64,000 nucleotides of DNA from Cyanophora paradoxa (GCA_004431415.1 QPMI01000569.1:1-64000); one strand, 5' to 3'. Positions 22,242 through 36,848 are shown, counted from the stretch's first letter. Program-made: numbers and translations. Notes: a model not told the origin generated them from the letters alone.

Positions 22242-24841
22242 CGCTAGGGGTCGCGCACGCCGACCGCCGGGCCGTCTGCGAGCGTCCAAGCCATGCCCAG
22301 CTGCAGCCAGCTGCAGATCGCCCTTCGGATCGATATCGGAGGATTAATCCGAATTTCCACGGCGCCATCGATATATTTATATCACGAGAAGCCGTTGTAC
22401 CACCACCGACTTGTAGCAGCCCGCTCAGCAGCAGCAGCAGATTCCGTTTCCTTCTATGCATTTCTCAGCAGCAGATAGGTGTAGGCATTCATTATTCCGC
22501 CCTCGAACGGCTGTTTCAACATCAGCAGAGAGGCGAGCAGGTGAAGATCGCGATCCGCGACCATTATCACACAGCGAGCACCTGCGGAAATGTAGATCGC
22601 GTCAGACGGGGATTTGAAGCATAATTTATATATCACTCTGGTAATTATATATAGCAGTTTCCTTTCTCAGTTTTTTTCCGAGCTAAGCTGCCTTCAAATT
22701 CTATAGCTAGTTCAGCTCGTGCAGGAGCCAGCAATTACAAGCGCAGGTCCTGCTTTTCCAATCGAATGCTCATGACGCTCTTTACGTATACGTACGCATT
22801 TACCCATGTACATATTTAACGTATACGACAGAGGTTTTTCATCTAGACCATTTACATGTAGTTGCCCTCGAGCTCAACGCGTATAAAATTTCCAAGCCAG
22901 TAATAGTGCACGGTGCGCATCGACATTTATCGGGCGCAGCAGTAGTCTTCAGAAGGCTTCTGCCAGTAGCCCGTTTCATCGATATCTCCAGGCCGCGGGC
23001 CCAGACAAAGGCCTACGGAAACTTTATGAAGGCTTAGGAGTTTCTCGTTCCAGCTTTTCAGCCCGGCGCCCGACCAGGCCTCGCGCCTGGCGGCCCTGGC
23101 CACGGCCCAGTGGAACTGGATCCGGAGGCCTCTTAGAGGCCAGGCAGGAATCGTCCAACCCGTTGGCAGCCGCGCGGCTCCTGTAAAGCACCCCGCCGCG
23201 CGGCGAGCCTTGATTCAAGAGTTGTGCTGACCGCAGCGAGCGATATACAAGAGCTTGAATTTTTTGACGTGGGTTTTCTGGATTGTGACCTGTTTCGGAT
23301 CGACGTTTTGATGTCATTTTAGCTATAGGTCTTAGTAAGCTAGAGTCAGCCCTGAACTCACGCTCCTCCTTTCCCTTTCAACGCGGTTTTGTTTCTTAGT
23401 TACAGCCAGCCTGGCAGCTGCAGAAAGCTCATGATCAGGCTTGTACAGAGTCCGCCGATCAGAGGCGCGTATACGTAACATTTCGAGAATCAATATGAAA
23501 TATGCAGCTCAAGCTTTATAATTAGCAGATCTGATACACATGCACTGCGCGCCGCGGTGGGAGCTCGAGCTCGAGCATATGCACGCGCCTGTCTCGAACT
23601 CGACACGCGCACGTTCGATTTCTGCAGCGCTAGCAGGCCGACCTGCAGCTGGTGCACGTGCCCGTCCCGCGCGCGGCCGCTCTAGATCTCGAGCTTAAGC
23701 TGAATGATCATGAATATGCGTTTATAATACATGAAATATTGATTCAGCGCGGCCCCGGGATTTAAATTTGGAGGGCCTAGCACGCGCATTGCCGGCGCCG
23801 CGGGCCGGGCGCGTCCTGGAGTCCGACCCCGGCCCGCCCCGCAGGGCACCGGCCCAGCGGCCGCGGGGGGGTCAAGGCCCGCCGGGCCGCCCCGCAGCCT
23901 GGGCCGCAGGGTGCCGGCCCCCGGCCCCGCGCGCGCCGTGGCGCGCGCGCGCCCCCTCGAGCTCAGCGCTAGCCCCGGCCGGGGCGCCCTAGGCCTCGCT
24001 CGCCCGGGCGCCCCAGCTGCAGGCCCGGCGGCCGCGGCCGGGATGCACGCCGGCACTGGCCGCGGACCGGACTCCGGGAGCTCGATCAAGCACGACTCGA
24101 CTCTGCTGCACGAGTCCCGGCCCTGGGCGGGGACTCTATCTCCGAGTCGACGTCACTGACGTAACAGTGACGTTGCACATGAATGGCGTGCCGTCGATTC
24201 GGGGGCCCGGATAGTCCATAAAGCGTTTCCTTTCATCGAGGGGGGTACGTATACGCATGCGAAGGCCTGCCGAGCTAGTCGGCACCATGGTCGGCACCGT
24301 CGGCGTTAGTCGCCATCTGCAGCGGCTGGGACCCGGGAGTCTCTGCAGGACGCGATACGCGTACCGTATCGCGATCCCGCACCGCGACGTCGACGGTCGG
24401 TCTTCTCAAAGTTCTCACGCGCAACGCACGAGCGCGGTTCTTAGAAAGCCAGCTCGGCGACGAGCCTCGGAGGCCAGCAGGAAGGATCCCGGGCAGCAGC
24501 TCCCGAGGCCGTCTCTGTGCCTCCCCACGCACTCTCGCGGCGTTACAGCTGCAGCTGTGGACTCGGTAACGCCACTGGCGGCCGCGGCTGCGGCCGGCCT
24601 CGGCGTCGAGGCGACGTCGGCGGTCGCTTTCGGCGACACGCGTGCGTTCGGTCGTGCGTAGCGACGCACGTACTTCAACATACGGCGACCACCAGCTGAA
24701 CAGGTCGTGGCCGCGGCCGAGACACATGTTCCATCAGCAATGCGCGAGTATGCGAGACGATGTCGCGGGAGCAATGCGCTGGAGGCGCGCCGCGGCAGCA
24801 GTGGCGGGCCCTGCAGACGCAGCGCCTCCAGAGGGCCTCGG
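22242..24841. other. Intergenic region, 2.6 kb
   Basis: The first half (22240-23560) is comparatively AT-rich with tata-type stretches and no gene signal. Bases 23750-24110 are GC-rich with short open frames on both strands and no domain. Bases 24240-24840 hold overlapping ORFs without recognisable features. The 5' flank of the giant repeat gene must lie at the right end. Confidence 0.5.
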
Positions 24842-26672
24842 ATGTGCGGTCGGCGGCTGGCGCGGTGGCTCCTCTTCCTCCTTGCGTTGCTGCTCGTCTC
24901 CGGCGCCGTCGTCGGGCAAAGTGCGCAGCTTTCCGCCCCCCTCCATTGCCCGCACGCGGTCGCCCCCGGCCCGTCCGTCGTCTCACAGCTGCCCTCCCTG
25001 CAGCGTGCCTCGCCGGCTCCTTCTCGACGTCCTTCACGCCGTACCCCTCCAACGCGACGCTCATACCCACCTTCTCGATCTCCGGATCTCCTCAGTACCT
25101 CCGCCTGTTCACTCAGGGGGGCTCCGCTCTACTCCCGGACATCCGATCCCAGGTACCCTCCCCCCCCCCCCTCCCCCCCTCTCCCTCACCCTTCGCTCCT
25201 CGGCCCCCCTCCCTCCCCTTCTTACCCACAACTCCCCACCCGCGCCCCGCCCGCTTCTTGGAATGTTCACTAACTGCTTGCTGCTCACTGCTGCGCAGGC
25301 CGGAGCTTTCCTCACCCCCTCCTCGGGTTCCCTGTACCCCGGGACCTCCGGCAGCCTCGAGCTGAGCGTGCGCCCCACCTGCTACATGTCGCCCGCGTAG
25401 CGGCGCTCCCGCCACCTCCCCGTAAACTGGTATCCCCCCACAGGCCTCCTTCAACACGGCATGGGCGGGGTACGTGGGCGAGCGCGTCGCACTCGTCTTT
25501 TCGGACGATCTGCAGCCCGCGAACCCCGCCTCCTACTCGTGCGCCGCCGCCCTGTATCCCCCTCGTCGGGCGCTGAGGGGGGTACCGGCGCGCGTCCGCT
25601 CGCAACGCAGGGGCCCGGCGTCGTGCCCCTGCGGCTTCTCGTGCCCCGCCGTCGACGGCCGCCGCCGCGGCCTCAAGGTCGACCTCTCCGTCCTCCCAGA
25701 CGGGTACTGGCAGGTCCGGAATTCGTCCCCCCCTCCCCTAATGCACCACCCCTCCCCCCCCACCACCCCGACACGTCAACATCAGATGTTTTCGGATACA
25801 GTGGAGCCCGACCTCGCTGCCTTCTGCGCCAACCCGGGTACGTCGTTTCTTCCCGCAGGGGTACGGGCCGCCCGCTGAGAGGGAGCGCCCGGCGCGGACC
25901 CCGCAGGCGGGACCATCACGGCGGGGCAGCCCCTCGTCCGCGTCGCGTTCAACAACGCTCTCGTCGCCTCCGCCTTCGTGCGCAGTACCCCTCCCGGACC
26001 CGCGCTCGCAGCCCCCGATCCGACTCGAGTGCACCGGCGCAGGCGAGCAAGGCCGGGGGCACGCTCAGCGTGAGCGTCTCCTCGCAAGGCGCCGTTCGGG
26101 TCTCGGCGGGAGGCTCCCCGCTCATCGGCTACAGCACACCGGTCGTCATCCCGGGCTGGGGCGCGGCCGCCTTCTCGTCGCCGCCCGCGGCCGGCCTCGT
26201 CGGCTGCAGCTGTCTGCGCGACGTCTCCGCCTTTGTACAGTCCCTCTACGTCTGCAATAACAGCACGACTAGTGCCGGTGAGCCGAAAATGTGCGTACAT
26301 TTCCTGTTGAAGAACCTCACCACAGGCTGCGCAGCGAACAGCGTGAGCCCCAGCCCGTCGCCACCAACCACGCCGACCCCGAGCCCGAGCCCGTCGCCCA
26401 GCGCCTCGCCGACGGAGACGCCGAGCCCGAGCCCGTCGCCCAGCGCCTCGCCGACGGAGACGCCGAGCCCGAGCCCGTCGCCCAGCGCCTCGCCGACGGA
26501 GACGGCGAGCCCGAGCCCGTCGCCCAGCGCCTCGCCGACGGAGACGGCGAGCCCGAGCCCGTCGCCCAGCGCCTCGCCGACGGAGACGCCGAGCCCGAGC
26601 CCGTCGCCCAGCGCCTCGCCGACGGAGACGCCGAGCCCGAGCCCGTCGCCCAGCGCCTCGCCGACGGAGACG

Positions 26673-26704
<32 letters not shown>

Positions 26705-26726
26705 CAGCGCCTCGCCGACGGAGACG

Positions 26727-26758
<32 letters not shown>

Positions 26759-26780
26759 CAGCGCCTCGCCGACGGAGACG

Positions 26781-26812
<32 letters not shown>

Positions 26813-27096
26813 CAGCGCCTCGCCGACGGAGACGCCGAGCCCGAGCCCGTCGCCCAGCGCCTCGCCGACGGAGACGCCGAGCCCGAGCCGTCGCCCAGCG
26901 CCTCGCCGACGGAGACGCCGAGCCGAGCCCGAGCCCGAGCCCGTCGCCCAGCGCCTCGCCGACGGAGACGCCGAGCCCGAGCCCGTCGCCCAGCGCCTCG
27001 CCGACGGAGACGCCGAGCCCGAGCCCGTCGCCCAGCGCCTCGCCGACGGAGACGCCGAGCCCGAGCCCGTCGCCCAGCGCCTCGCCGACGGAGACG

Positions 27097-27128
<32 letters not shown>

Positions 27129-27234
27129 CAGCGCCTCGCCGACGGAGACGCCGAGCCCGAGCCCGTCGCCCAGCGCCTCGCCGACGGAGACGCCGAGCCC
27201 GAGCCCGTCGCCCAGCGCCTCGCCGACGGAGACG

Positions 27235-27266
<32 letters not shown>

Positions 27267-27288
27267 CAGCGCCTCGCCGACGGAGACG

Positions 27289-27320
<32 letters not shown>

Positions 27321-27342
27321 CAGCGCCTCGCCGACGGAGACG

Positions 27343-27374
<32 letters not shown>

Positions 27375-27396
27375 CAGCGCCTCGCCGACGGAGACG

Positions 27397-27428
<32 letters not shown>

Positions 27429-27450
27429 CAGCGCCTCGCCGACGGAGACG

Positions 27451-27482
<32 letters not shown>

Positions 27483-27695
27483 CAGCGCCTCGCCGACGGA
27501 GACGCCGAGCCCGAGCCCGTCGCCCAGCGCCTCGCCGACGGAGACGCCGAGCCCGAGCCCGTCGCCCAGCGCCTCGCCGACGGAGACGCCGAGCCGAGCC
27601 CGAGCCCGAGCCCGTCGCCCAGCGCCTCGCCGACGGAGACGCCGAGCCCAAGCCCGAGCCCGAGCCCGTCGCCCAGCGCCTCGCCGACGGAGACG

Positions 27696-27727
<32 letters not shown>

Positions 27728-27749
27728 CAGCGCCTCGCCGACGGAAACG

Positions 27750-27781
<32 letters not shown>

Positions 27782-27803
27782 CAGCGCCTCGCCGACGGAG
27801 ACG

Positions 27804-27835
<32 letters not shown>

Positions 27836-27857
27836 CAGCGCCTCGCCGACGGAGACG

Positions 27858-27889
<32 letters not shown>

Positions 27890-28127
27890 CAGCGCCTCGC
27901 CGACGGAGACGCCGAGCCCGAGCCCGAGCCCGAGCCTGTCGCCCAGCGCCTCGCCGACGGAGACGCTGAGCCCGAGCCCGAGCCCGAGCCCGTCGCCCAG
28001 CGCCTCGCCGACGGAGACGCCGAGCCCGAGCCCGAGCCCGAGCCCGCCGCCCAGCGCCTCGCCGACGGAGACGCCGAGCCCGAGCCCGATCCCGAGCCCG
28101 TCGCCCAGCGCCTCGCCGACGGAGACG

Positions 28128-28159
<32 letters not shown>

Positions 28160-28235
28160 CAGCGCCTCGCCGACGGAGACGCCGAGCCCAAGCCCGAGCC
28201 CGAGCCCGTCGCCCAGCGCCTCGCCGACGGAGACG

Positions 28236-28267
<32 letters not shown>

Positions 28268-28289
28268 CAGCGCCTCGCCGACGGAAACG

Positions 28290-28321
<32 letters not shown>

Positions 28322-28396
28322 CAGCGCCTCGCCGACGGAGACGCCGAGCCCGAGCCGAGCCCGAGCCCGTCGCCCAGCGCCTCGCCGACGGAGACG

Positions 28397-28428
<32 letters not shown>

Positions 28429-28450
28429 CAGCGCCTCGCCGACGGAGACG

Positions 28451-28482
<32 letters not shown>

Positions 28483-28504
28483 CAGCGCCTCGCCGACGGA
28501 GACG

Positions 28505-28536
<32 letters not shown>

Positions 28537-28558
28537 CAGCGCCTCGCCGACGGAGACG

Positions 28559-28590
<32 letters not shown>

Positions 28591-28612
28591 CAGCGCCTCG
28601 CCGACGGAGACG

Positions 28613-28644
<32 letters not shown>

Positions 28645-28666
28645 CAGCGCCTCGCCGACGGAGACG

Positions 28667-28698
<32 letters not shown>

Positions 28699-28720
28699 CA
28701 GCGCCTCGCCGACGGAGACG

Positions 28721-28752
<32 letters not shown>

Positions 28753-28774
28753 CAGCGCCTCGCCGACGGAGACG

Positions 28775-28806
<32 letters not shown>

Positions 28807-28870
28807 CAGCGCCTCGCCGACGGAGACGCCGAGCCCGAGCCCGTCGCCCAGCGCCTCGCCGACGGAGACG

Positions 28871-28902
<32 letters not shown>

Positions 28903-29072
28903 CAGCGCCTCGCCGACGGAGACGCCGAGCCCGAGCCCGTCGCCCAGCGCCTCGCCGACGGAGACGCCGAGCCCGAGCCCGAGCCCGAGCCGCCGCCCAG
29001 CGCCTCGCCGACGGAGACGCGAGCCCGAGCCCGATCCCGAGCCCGTCGCCCAGCGCCTCGCCGACGGAGACG

Positions 29073-29104
<32 letters not shown>

Positions 29105-29126
29105 CAGCGCCTCGCCGACGGAGACG

Positions 29127-29158
<32 letters not shown>

Positions 29159-29180
29159 CAGCGCCTCGCCGACGGAGACG

Positions 29181-29212
<32 letters not shown>

Positions 29213-29318
29213 CAGCGCCTCGCCGACGGAAACGCCGAGCCCGAGCCCGTCGCCCAGCGCCTCGCCGACGGAGACGCCGAGCCCGAGCCCGTCGCCCAGC
29301 GCCTCGCCGACGGAGGCG

Positions 29319-29350
<32 letters not shown>

Positions 29351-29414
29351 CAGCGCCTCGCCGACGGAGACGGCGAGCCCGAGCCCGTCGCCCAGCGCCT
29401 CGCCGACGGAGACG

Positions 29415-29446
<32 letters not shown>

Positions 29447-29828
29447 CAGCGCCTCGCCGACGGAGACGCCGAGCCCAAGCCCGAGCCCGAGCCCGTCGCC
29501 CAGCGCCTCGCCGACGGAGACGCCGAGCCCGAGCCCGTCGCCCAGCGCCTCGCCGACGGAGACGCCAAGCCCGAGCCCGAGCCCGAGCCCGTCGCCCAGC
29601 GCCTCGCCGATGGAGACGTCGAGCCCGAGCCCGTCGCCCAGCGCCTCGCCGACGGAGACGCCGAGCCCGAGCCCGTCGCCCAGCGCCTCGCCGACGGAGA
29701 CGGCGAGCCCGAGCCCGTCGCCCAGCGCCTCGCCGACGGAGACGCCGAGCCCGAGCCCGTCGCCCAGCGCCTCGCCGACGGAGACGCCGAGCCCGAGCCC
29801 GTCGCCCAGCGCCTCGCCGACGGAGACG

Positions 29829-29860
<32 letters not shown>

Positions 29861-29966
29861 CAGCGCCTCGCCGACGGAGACGCCGAGCCCGAGCCCGTCG
29901 CCCAGCGCCTCGCCGACGGAGACGGCGAGCCCGAGCCCGTCGCCCAGCGCCTCGCCGACGGAGACG

Positions 29967-29998
<32 letters not shown>

Positions 29999-30524
29999 CA
30001 GCGCCTCGCCGACGGAGACGCCGAGCCCGAGCCCGTCGCCCAGCGCCTCGCCGACGGAGACGCTGAGCCCGAGCCCGTCGCCCAGCGCCTCGCCGACGGA
30101 GACGCCGAGCCCGAGCGCGTCGCCCAGCGCCTCGCCGACGGAGACGCCGAGCCCGAGCCCGTCGCCCAGCGCCTCGCCGACACAGGCGCCGAGCCCGAGC
30201 CCGTCGCCCAGCGCCTCGCCGACGGAGACGCCGAGCCCGAGCCCGTCGCCCAGCGCCTCGCCGACGGAGACGCCGAGCCCGAGCCCGTCGCCCAGCGCCT
30301 CGCCGACGGAGACGCCGAGCCCGAGCCCGTCGCCCAGCGCCTCGCCGACGGAGACGCCGAGCCCGAGCCCGTCTCCCAGCGCCTCGCCGACACAGGCGCC
30401 AAACCCGAGCCCGTCGCCCAGCGCCTCGCCGACGGAGACGCCGAGCCCGAGCCCGTCGCCCAGCGCCTCGCCGACGGAGACGCCGAGCCCGAGCCCGTCG
30501 CCCAGCGCCTCGCCGACGGAGGCG

Positions 30525-30556
<32 letters not shown>

Positions 30557-30620
30557 CAGCGCCTCGCCGACGGAGACGCCGAGCCCGAGCCCGTCGCCCA
30601 GCGCCTCGCCGACGGAGACG

Positions 30621-30652
<32 letters not shown>

Positions 30653-30716
30653 CAGCGCCTCGCCGACGGAGACGGCGAGCCCGAGCCCGTCGCCCAGCGC
30701 CTCGCCGACGGAGACG

Positions 30717-30748
<32 letters not shown>

Positions 30749-30937
30749 CAGCGCCTCGCCGACGGAGACGCCGAGCCCGAGCCCGTCGCCCAGCGCCTCG
30801 CCGATGGAGACGGCGAGCCCGAGCCCGTCGCCCAGCGCCTCGCCGACGGAGACGCCGAGCCCGAGCCCGTCGCCCAGCGCCTCGCCGATGGAGACGCCGA
30901 GCCGAGCCCGTCGCCCAGCGCCTCGCCGACGGAGACG

Positions 30938-30969
<32 letters not shown>

Positions 30970-31159
30970 CAGCGCCTCGCCGACGGAGACGCCGAGCCCG
31001 AGCCCGTCTCCCAGCGCCTCGCCGACGGAGACGCCGAGCCCGAGCCCGTCGCCCAGCGCCTCGCCGACGGAGACGCCGAGCCCGAGCCCGTCGCCCAGCG
31101 CCTCGCCGACGGAGACGGCGAGCCCGAGCCCGTCGCCCAGCGCCTCGCCGACGGAGACG

Positions 31160-31191
<32 letters not shown>

Positions 31192-31591
31192 CAGCGCCTC
31201 GCCGACGGAGACGCCGAGCCCGAGCCCGTCGCCCAGCGCCTCGCCGACGGAGACGCTGAGCCCGAGCCCGTCGCCCAGCGCCTCGCCGACGGAGACGCCG
31301 AGCCCGAGCGCGTCGCCCAGCGCCTCGCCGACGGAGACGCCGAGCCCGAGCCCGTCGCCCAGCGCCTCGCCGACACAGGCGCCGAGCCCGAGCCCATCGC
31401 CCAGCGCCTCTCCGACGGAGACGGCGAGCCCGAGCCCGTCGCCCAGCGCCTCGCCGACGGAGACGCCGAGCCCGAGCCCGTCGCCCAGCGCCTCGCCGAC
31501 GGAGACGCCGAGCCCGAGCCCGTCGCCCAGCGCCTCGCCGATGGAGACGCCGAGCCCGAGCCCGTCGCCCAGCGCCTCGCCGACGGAGACG

Positions 31592-31623
<32 letters not shown>

Positions 31624-31813
31624 CAGCGCCTCGCCGACGGAGACGCCGAGCCCGAGCCCGTCTCCCAGCGCCTCGCCGACGGAGACGCCGAGCCCGAGCC
31701 CGTCGCCCAGCGCCTCGCCGACGGAGACGCCGAGCCCGAGCCCGTCGCCCAGCGCCTCGCCGACGGAGACGGCGAGCCCGAGCCCGTCGCCCAGCGCCTC
31801 GCCGACGGAGACG

Positions 31814-31845
<32 letters not shown>

Positions 31846-31992
31846 CAGCGCCTCGCCGACGGAGACGCCGAGCCGAGCCCGTCGCCCAGCGCCTCGCCGA
31901 CGGAGACGCCGAGCCCGAGCCCGTCGCCCAGCGCCTCGCCGATGGAGACGCCGAGCCCGAGCCCGTCGCCCAGCGCCTCGCCGACGGAGACG

Positions 31993-32024
<32 letters not shown>

Positions 32025-32214
32025 CAGCGCCTCGCCGACGGAGACGCCGAGCCCGAGCCCGTCTCCCAGCGCCTCGCCGACGGAGACGCCGAGCCCGAGC
32101 CCGTCGCCCAGCGCCTCGCCGACGGAGACGCCGAGCCCGAGCCCGTCGCCCAGCGCCTCGCCGACGGAGACGGCGAGCCCGAGCCCGTCGCCCAGCGCCT
32201 CGCCGACGGAGACG

Positions 32215-32246
<32 letters not shown>

Positions 32247-32478
32247 CAGCGCCTCGCCGACGGAGACGCCGAGCCCGAGCCCGTCGCCCAGCGCCTCGCC
32301 GATGGAGACGCCGAGCCCGAGCCCGTCTCCCAGCGCCTCGCCGACGGAGACGCCGAGCCCGAGCCCGTCGCCCAGCGCCTCGCCGACGGAGACGCCGAGC
32401 CCGAGCCCGTCGCCCAGCGCCTCGCCGACGGAGACGCCGAGCCCGAGCCCGTCGCCCAGCGCCTCGCCGACGGAGGCG

Positions 32479-32510
<32 letters not shown>

Positions 32511-32532
32511 CAGCGCCTCGCCGACGGAGACG

Positions 32533-32564
<32 letters not shown>

Positions 32565-32628
32565 CAGCGCCTCGCCGACGGAGACGGCGAGCCCGAGCCC
32601 GTCGCCCAGCGCCTCGCCGACGGAGACG

Positions 32629-32660
<32 letters not shown>

Positions 32661-32850
32661 CAGCGCCTCGCCGACGGAGACGCCGAGCCCGAGCCCGTCG
32701 CCCAGCGCCTCGCCGATGGAGACGGCGAGCCCGAGCCCGTCGCCCAGCGCCTCGCCGACGGAGACGCCGAGCCCGAGCCCGTCGCCCAGCGCCTCGCCGA
32801 TGGAGACGCCGAGCCCGAGCCCGTCGCCCAGCGCCTCGCCGACGGACACG

Positions 32851-32882
<32 letters not shown>

Positions 32883-33114
32883 CAGCGCCTCGCCGACGGA
32901 GACGCCGAGCCCGAGCCCGTCGCCCAGCGCCTCGCCGACGGAGACGCCGAGCCCGAGCCCGTCGCCCAGCGCCTCGCCGACGGAGACGCCGAGCCCGAGC
33001 CCGTCGCCCAGCGCCTCGCCGACGGAGACGGCGAGCCCGAGCCCGTCGCCCAGCGCCTCGCCGACGGAGACGGCGAGCCCGAGCCCGTCTCCCAGCGCCT
33101 CGCCGACACAGGCG

Positions 33115-33146
<32 letters not shown>

Positions 33147-33168
33147 CAGCGCCTCGCCGACGGAGACG

Positions 33169-33200
<32 letters not shown>

Positions 33201-33222
33201 CAGCGCCTCGCCGACGGAGACG

Positions 33223-33254
<32 letters not shown>

Positions 33255-33277
33255 CAGCGCCTCGCCGACGGAGACCG

Positions 33278-33308
<31 letters not shown>

Positions 33309-33330
33309 CAGCTCTTCGCCGACGGAGACG

Positions 33331-33362
<32 letters not shown>

Positions 33363-33648
33363 CAGCGCCTCGCCGACGGAGACGGCGAGCCCGAGCCCGT
33401 CGCCCAGCGCCTCGCCGACGGAGACGCCGAGCCCAAGCCCGAGCCCGAGCCCGTCGCCCAGCGCCTCGCCGACGGAGACGCCGAGCCCGAGCCCGTCGCC
33501 CAGCGCCTCGCCGATGGAGACGGCGAGCCCGAGCCCGTCGCCCAGCGCCTCGCCGACGGAGACGCCGAGCCCGAGCCCGTCGCCCAGCGCCTCGCCGATG
33601 GAGACGCCGAGCCCGAGCCCGTCGCCCAGCGCCTCGCCGACGGAGACG

Positions 33649-33680
<32 letters not shown>

Positions 33681-34794
33681 CAGCGCCTCGCCGATGGAGA
33701 CGGCGAGCCCGAGCCCGTCGCCCAGCGCCTCGCCGACGGAGACGCCGAGCCCGAGCCCGTCGCCCAGCGCCTCGCCGACGGAGACGCCGAGCCCGAGCCC
33801 GTCTCCCAGCGCCTCGCCGACGGAGACGCCGAGCCCGAGCCCGTCGCCCAGCGCCTCGCCGACGGAGACGCCGAGCCCGAGCCCGTCGCCCAGCGCCTCG
33901 CCGACGGAGACGGCGAGCCCGAGCCCGTCGCCCAGCGCCTCGCCGACGGAGACGGCGAGCCCGAGCCCGTCTCCCAGCGCCTCGCCGACGGAGACGCCGA
34001 GCCCGAGCCCGTCGCCCAGCGCCTCGCCGACGGAGACGCCGAGCCCGAGCGCGTCGCCCAGCGCCTCGCCGACGGAGACGCCGAGCCCGAGCGCGTCGCC
34101 CAGCGCCTCGCCGACGGAGACGCCGAGCCCGAGCCCCTCTCCCGGCGCCTCGCCGACGGAGACGGCGAGCCCGAGCCCGTCGCCCAGCGCCTCGCCGACG
34201 CAGACGCCGAGCCCGAGCCCGTTGCCCAGCGCCTCCCCAACGGAGGCGCCGAGCCCGAGCGCGTCGCCCAGCGCCTCGCCGACGCAGACGCCGAGCCCGA
34301 GCCCGTCGCCCAGCGCCTCGCCGACGGAGACGCCGAGCCCGAGCCCGTCGCCCAGCGCCTCGCCGACGGAGACGCCGAGCCCGAGCCCGTCGCCCAGCGC
34401 CTCGCCGACGGAGACGCCGAGCCCGAGCCCGTCGCCCAGCGCCTCGCCGATGGAGACGCCGAGCCCGAGCCCATCGCCCAGCGCCTCGCCGACGGAGACG
34501 CCGAGCCCGAGCCCGTCGCCCAGCGCCCCGCCGACGGAGACGCCGAGCCCGAGCCCGTCGCCCAGCGCCTCGCCGACGGAGACGCCGAGCCCGAGCCCGT
34601 CGCCCAGCGCCTCGCCGACGGAGACGCCGAGCCCGAGCCCGTTGCCCAGCGCCTCCCCAACGGAGGCGCCGAGCCCGAGCCCGTCGCCCAGCGCCTCGCC
34701 GACGCAGACGCCGAGCCCGAGCCCATCGCCCAGCGCCTCGCCGACGGAGACGCCGAGCCCGAGCCCGTCGCCCAGCGCCTCGCCGACGGAGACG

Positions 34795-34826
<32 letters not shown>

Positions 34827-34848
34827 CAGCGCCTCGCCGACGGAGACG

Positions 34849-34880
<32 letters not shown>

Positions 34881-35328
34881 CAGCGCCTCGCCGACGGAGA
34901 CGGCGAGCCCGAGCCCGTCGCCCAGCGAGACGCCGAGCCCGAGCCCGAGCCTGTCTCCCAGCGCCTTGCCGACGGAGACGCCGAGCCCAAGCCCGTCGCC
35001 CAGCGCCTCGCCGACGGAGACGGCGAGCCCGAGCCCGTCGCCCAGCGCCTCGCCGACGCAGACGCCGAGCCCGAGCGCGTCGCCCAGCGCCTCGCCGACG
35101 CAGACGCCGAGCCCGAGCCCGTCGCCCAGCGCCTCGCCGACGGAGACGCCGAGCCCGAGCGCGTCGCCCAGCGCCTCGCCGACGGAGACGCCGAGCCCGA
35201 GCCCGTCGCCCAGCGCCTCGCCGACAGAGACGCCGAGCCCGAGCCCGTCTCCCAGCGCCTCGCCGATGGAGACGCCGAGCCCGAGCCCGAGCCCGAGCCT
35301 GTCTCCCAGCGCCTCGCCGACGGAGACG

Positions 35329-35360
<32 letters not shown>

Positions 35361-35760
35361 CAGCGCCTCGCCGACGGAGACGCCGAGCCCGAGCCCGTCG
35401 CCCAGCGCCTCGCCGACGGAGACGCCGAGCCCGAGCCCGTCTCCCAGCGCCTCGCCGACGGAGACGCCGAGCCCGAGCCCGTCTCCCAGCGCCTCGCCGA
35501 CGGAGACGCCGAGCCCGAGCGCGTCGCCCAGCGCCTCGCCGACGGAGACGCCGAGCCCGAGCCCGTCGCCCAGCGCCTCGCCGACAGAGACGCCGAGCCC
35601 GAGCCCGTCTCCCAGCGCCTCGCCGATGGAGACGCCGAGCCCGAGCCCGTCGCCCAGCGCCTCGCCGACGGAGACGGCGAGCCCGAGCCCGTCGCCCAGC
35701 GCCTCGCCGACGGAGACGCCGAGCCCGAGCGCGTCGCCCAGCGCCTCGCCGACGGAGACG

Positions 35761-35792
<32 letters not shown>

Positions 35793-35982
35793 CAGCGCCT
35801 CGCCGACGGAGACGCCGAGCCCGAGCCTGTCGCCCAGCGCCTCGCCGACGGAGACGCCGAGCCCGAGCCCGTCGCCCAGCGCCTCGCCGACGGAGACGCC
35901 GAGCCCGAGCCCGTCGCCCAGCGCCTCGCCGACAGAGACGCCGAGCCCGAGCCCGTCTCCCAGCGCCTCGCCGACGGAGACG

Positions 35983-36014
<32 letters not shown>

Positions 36015-36132
36015 CAGCGCCTCGCCGACGGAGATGGCGAGCCCGAGCCCGAGCCCGAGCCCATCGCCCAGCGCCTCGCCGACGGAGACGCCGAGCCCGA
36101 GCCCGTCGCCCAGCGCCTCTCCGACGGAGACG

Positions 36133-36164
<32 letters not shown>

Positions 36165-36534
36165 CAGCGCCTCGCCGACGGAGACGCCGAGCCCGAGCCC
36201 GTCGCCCAGCGCCTCGCCGACGGAGACGCCGAGCCCGAGCCCGTCTCCCAGCGCCTCGCCGACGGAGACGCCGAGCCCGAGCCCGTCGCCCAGCGCCTCG
36301 CCGACGGAGACGCCGAGCCCGAGCCCGTCGCCCAGCGCCTCGCCGACGGAGACGCCGAGCCCGAGCGCGTCGCCCAGCGCCTCGCCGACGGAGACGCCGA
36401 GCCCGAGCCCGTCGCCCAGCGCCTCGCCGACAGAGACGCCGAGCCCGAGCCCGTCTCCCAGCGCCTCGCCGATGGAGACGCCGAGCCCGAGCCCGAGCCC
36501 GAGCCTGTCTCCCAGCGCCTCGCCGACGGAGACG

Positions 36535-36566
<32 letters not shown>

Positions 36567-36587
36567 CAGCGCCTCGCCGACGGAGAC

Positions 36588-36626
<39 letters not shown>

Positions 36627-36816
36627 CAGCGCCTCGCCGACGGAGACGCCGAGCCCGAGCCTGTCGCCCAGCGCCTCGCCGACGGAGACGCCGAGCCCGA
36701 GCCCGTCGCCCAGCGCCTCGCCGACGGAGACGCCGAGCCCGAGCCCGTCGCCCAGCGCCTCGCCGACAGAGACGCCGAGCCCGAGCCCGTCTCCCAGCGC
36801 CTCGCCGACGGAGACG

Positions 36817-36848
<32 letters not shown>

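Noticed and set aside
22094-22624. 176-codon + ORF at the end of the RWP-RK gene
   Set aside because: It overlaps the last RWP-RK exon in another frame. The frame ending NAAPAGTWC continues the PB1-containing protein.
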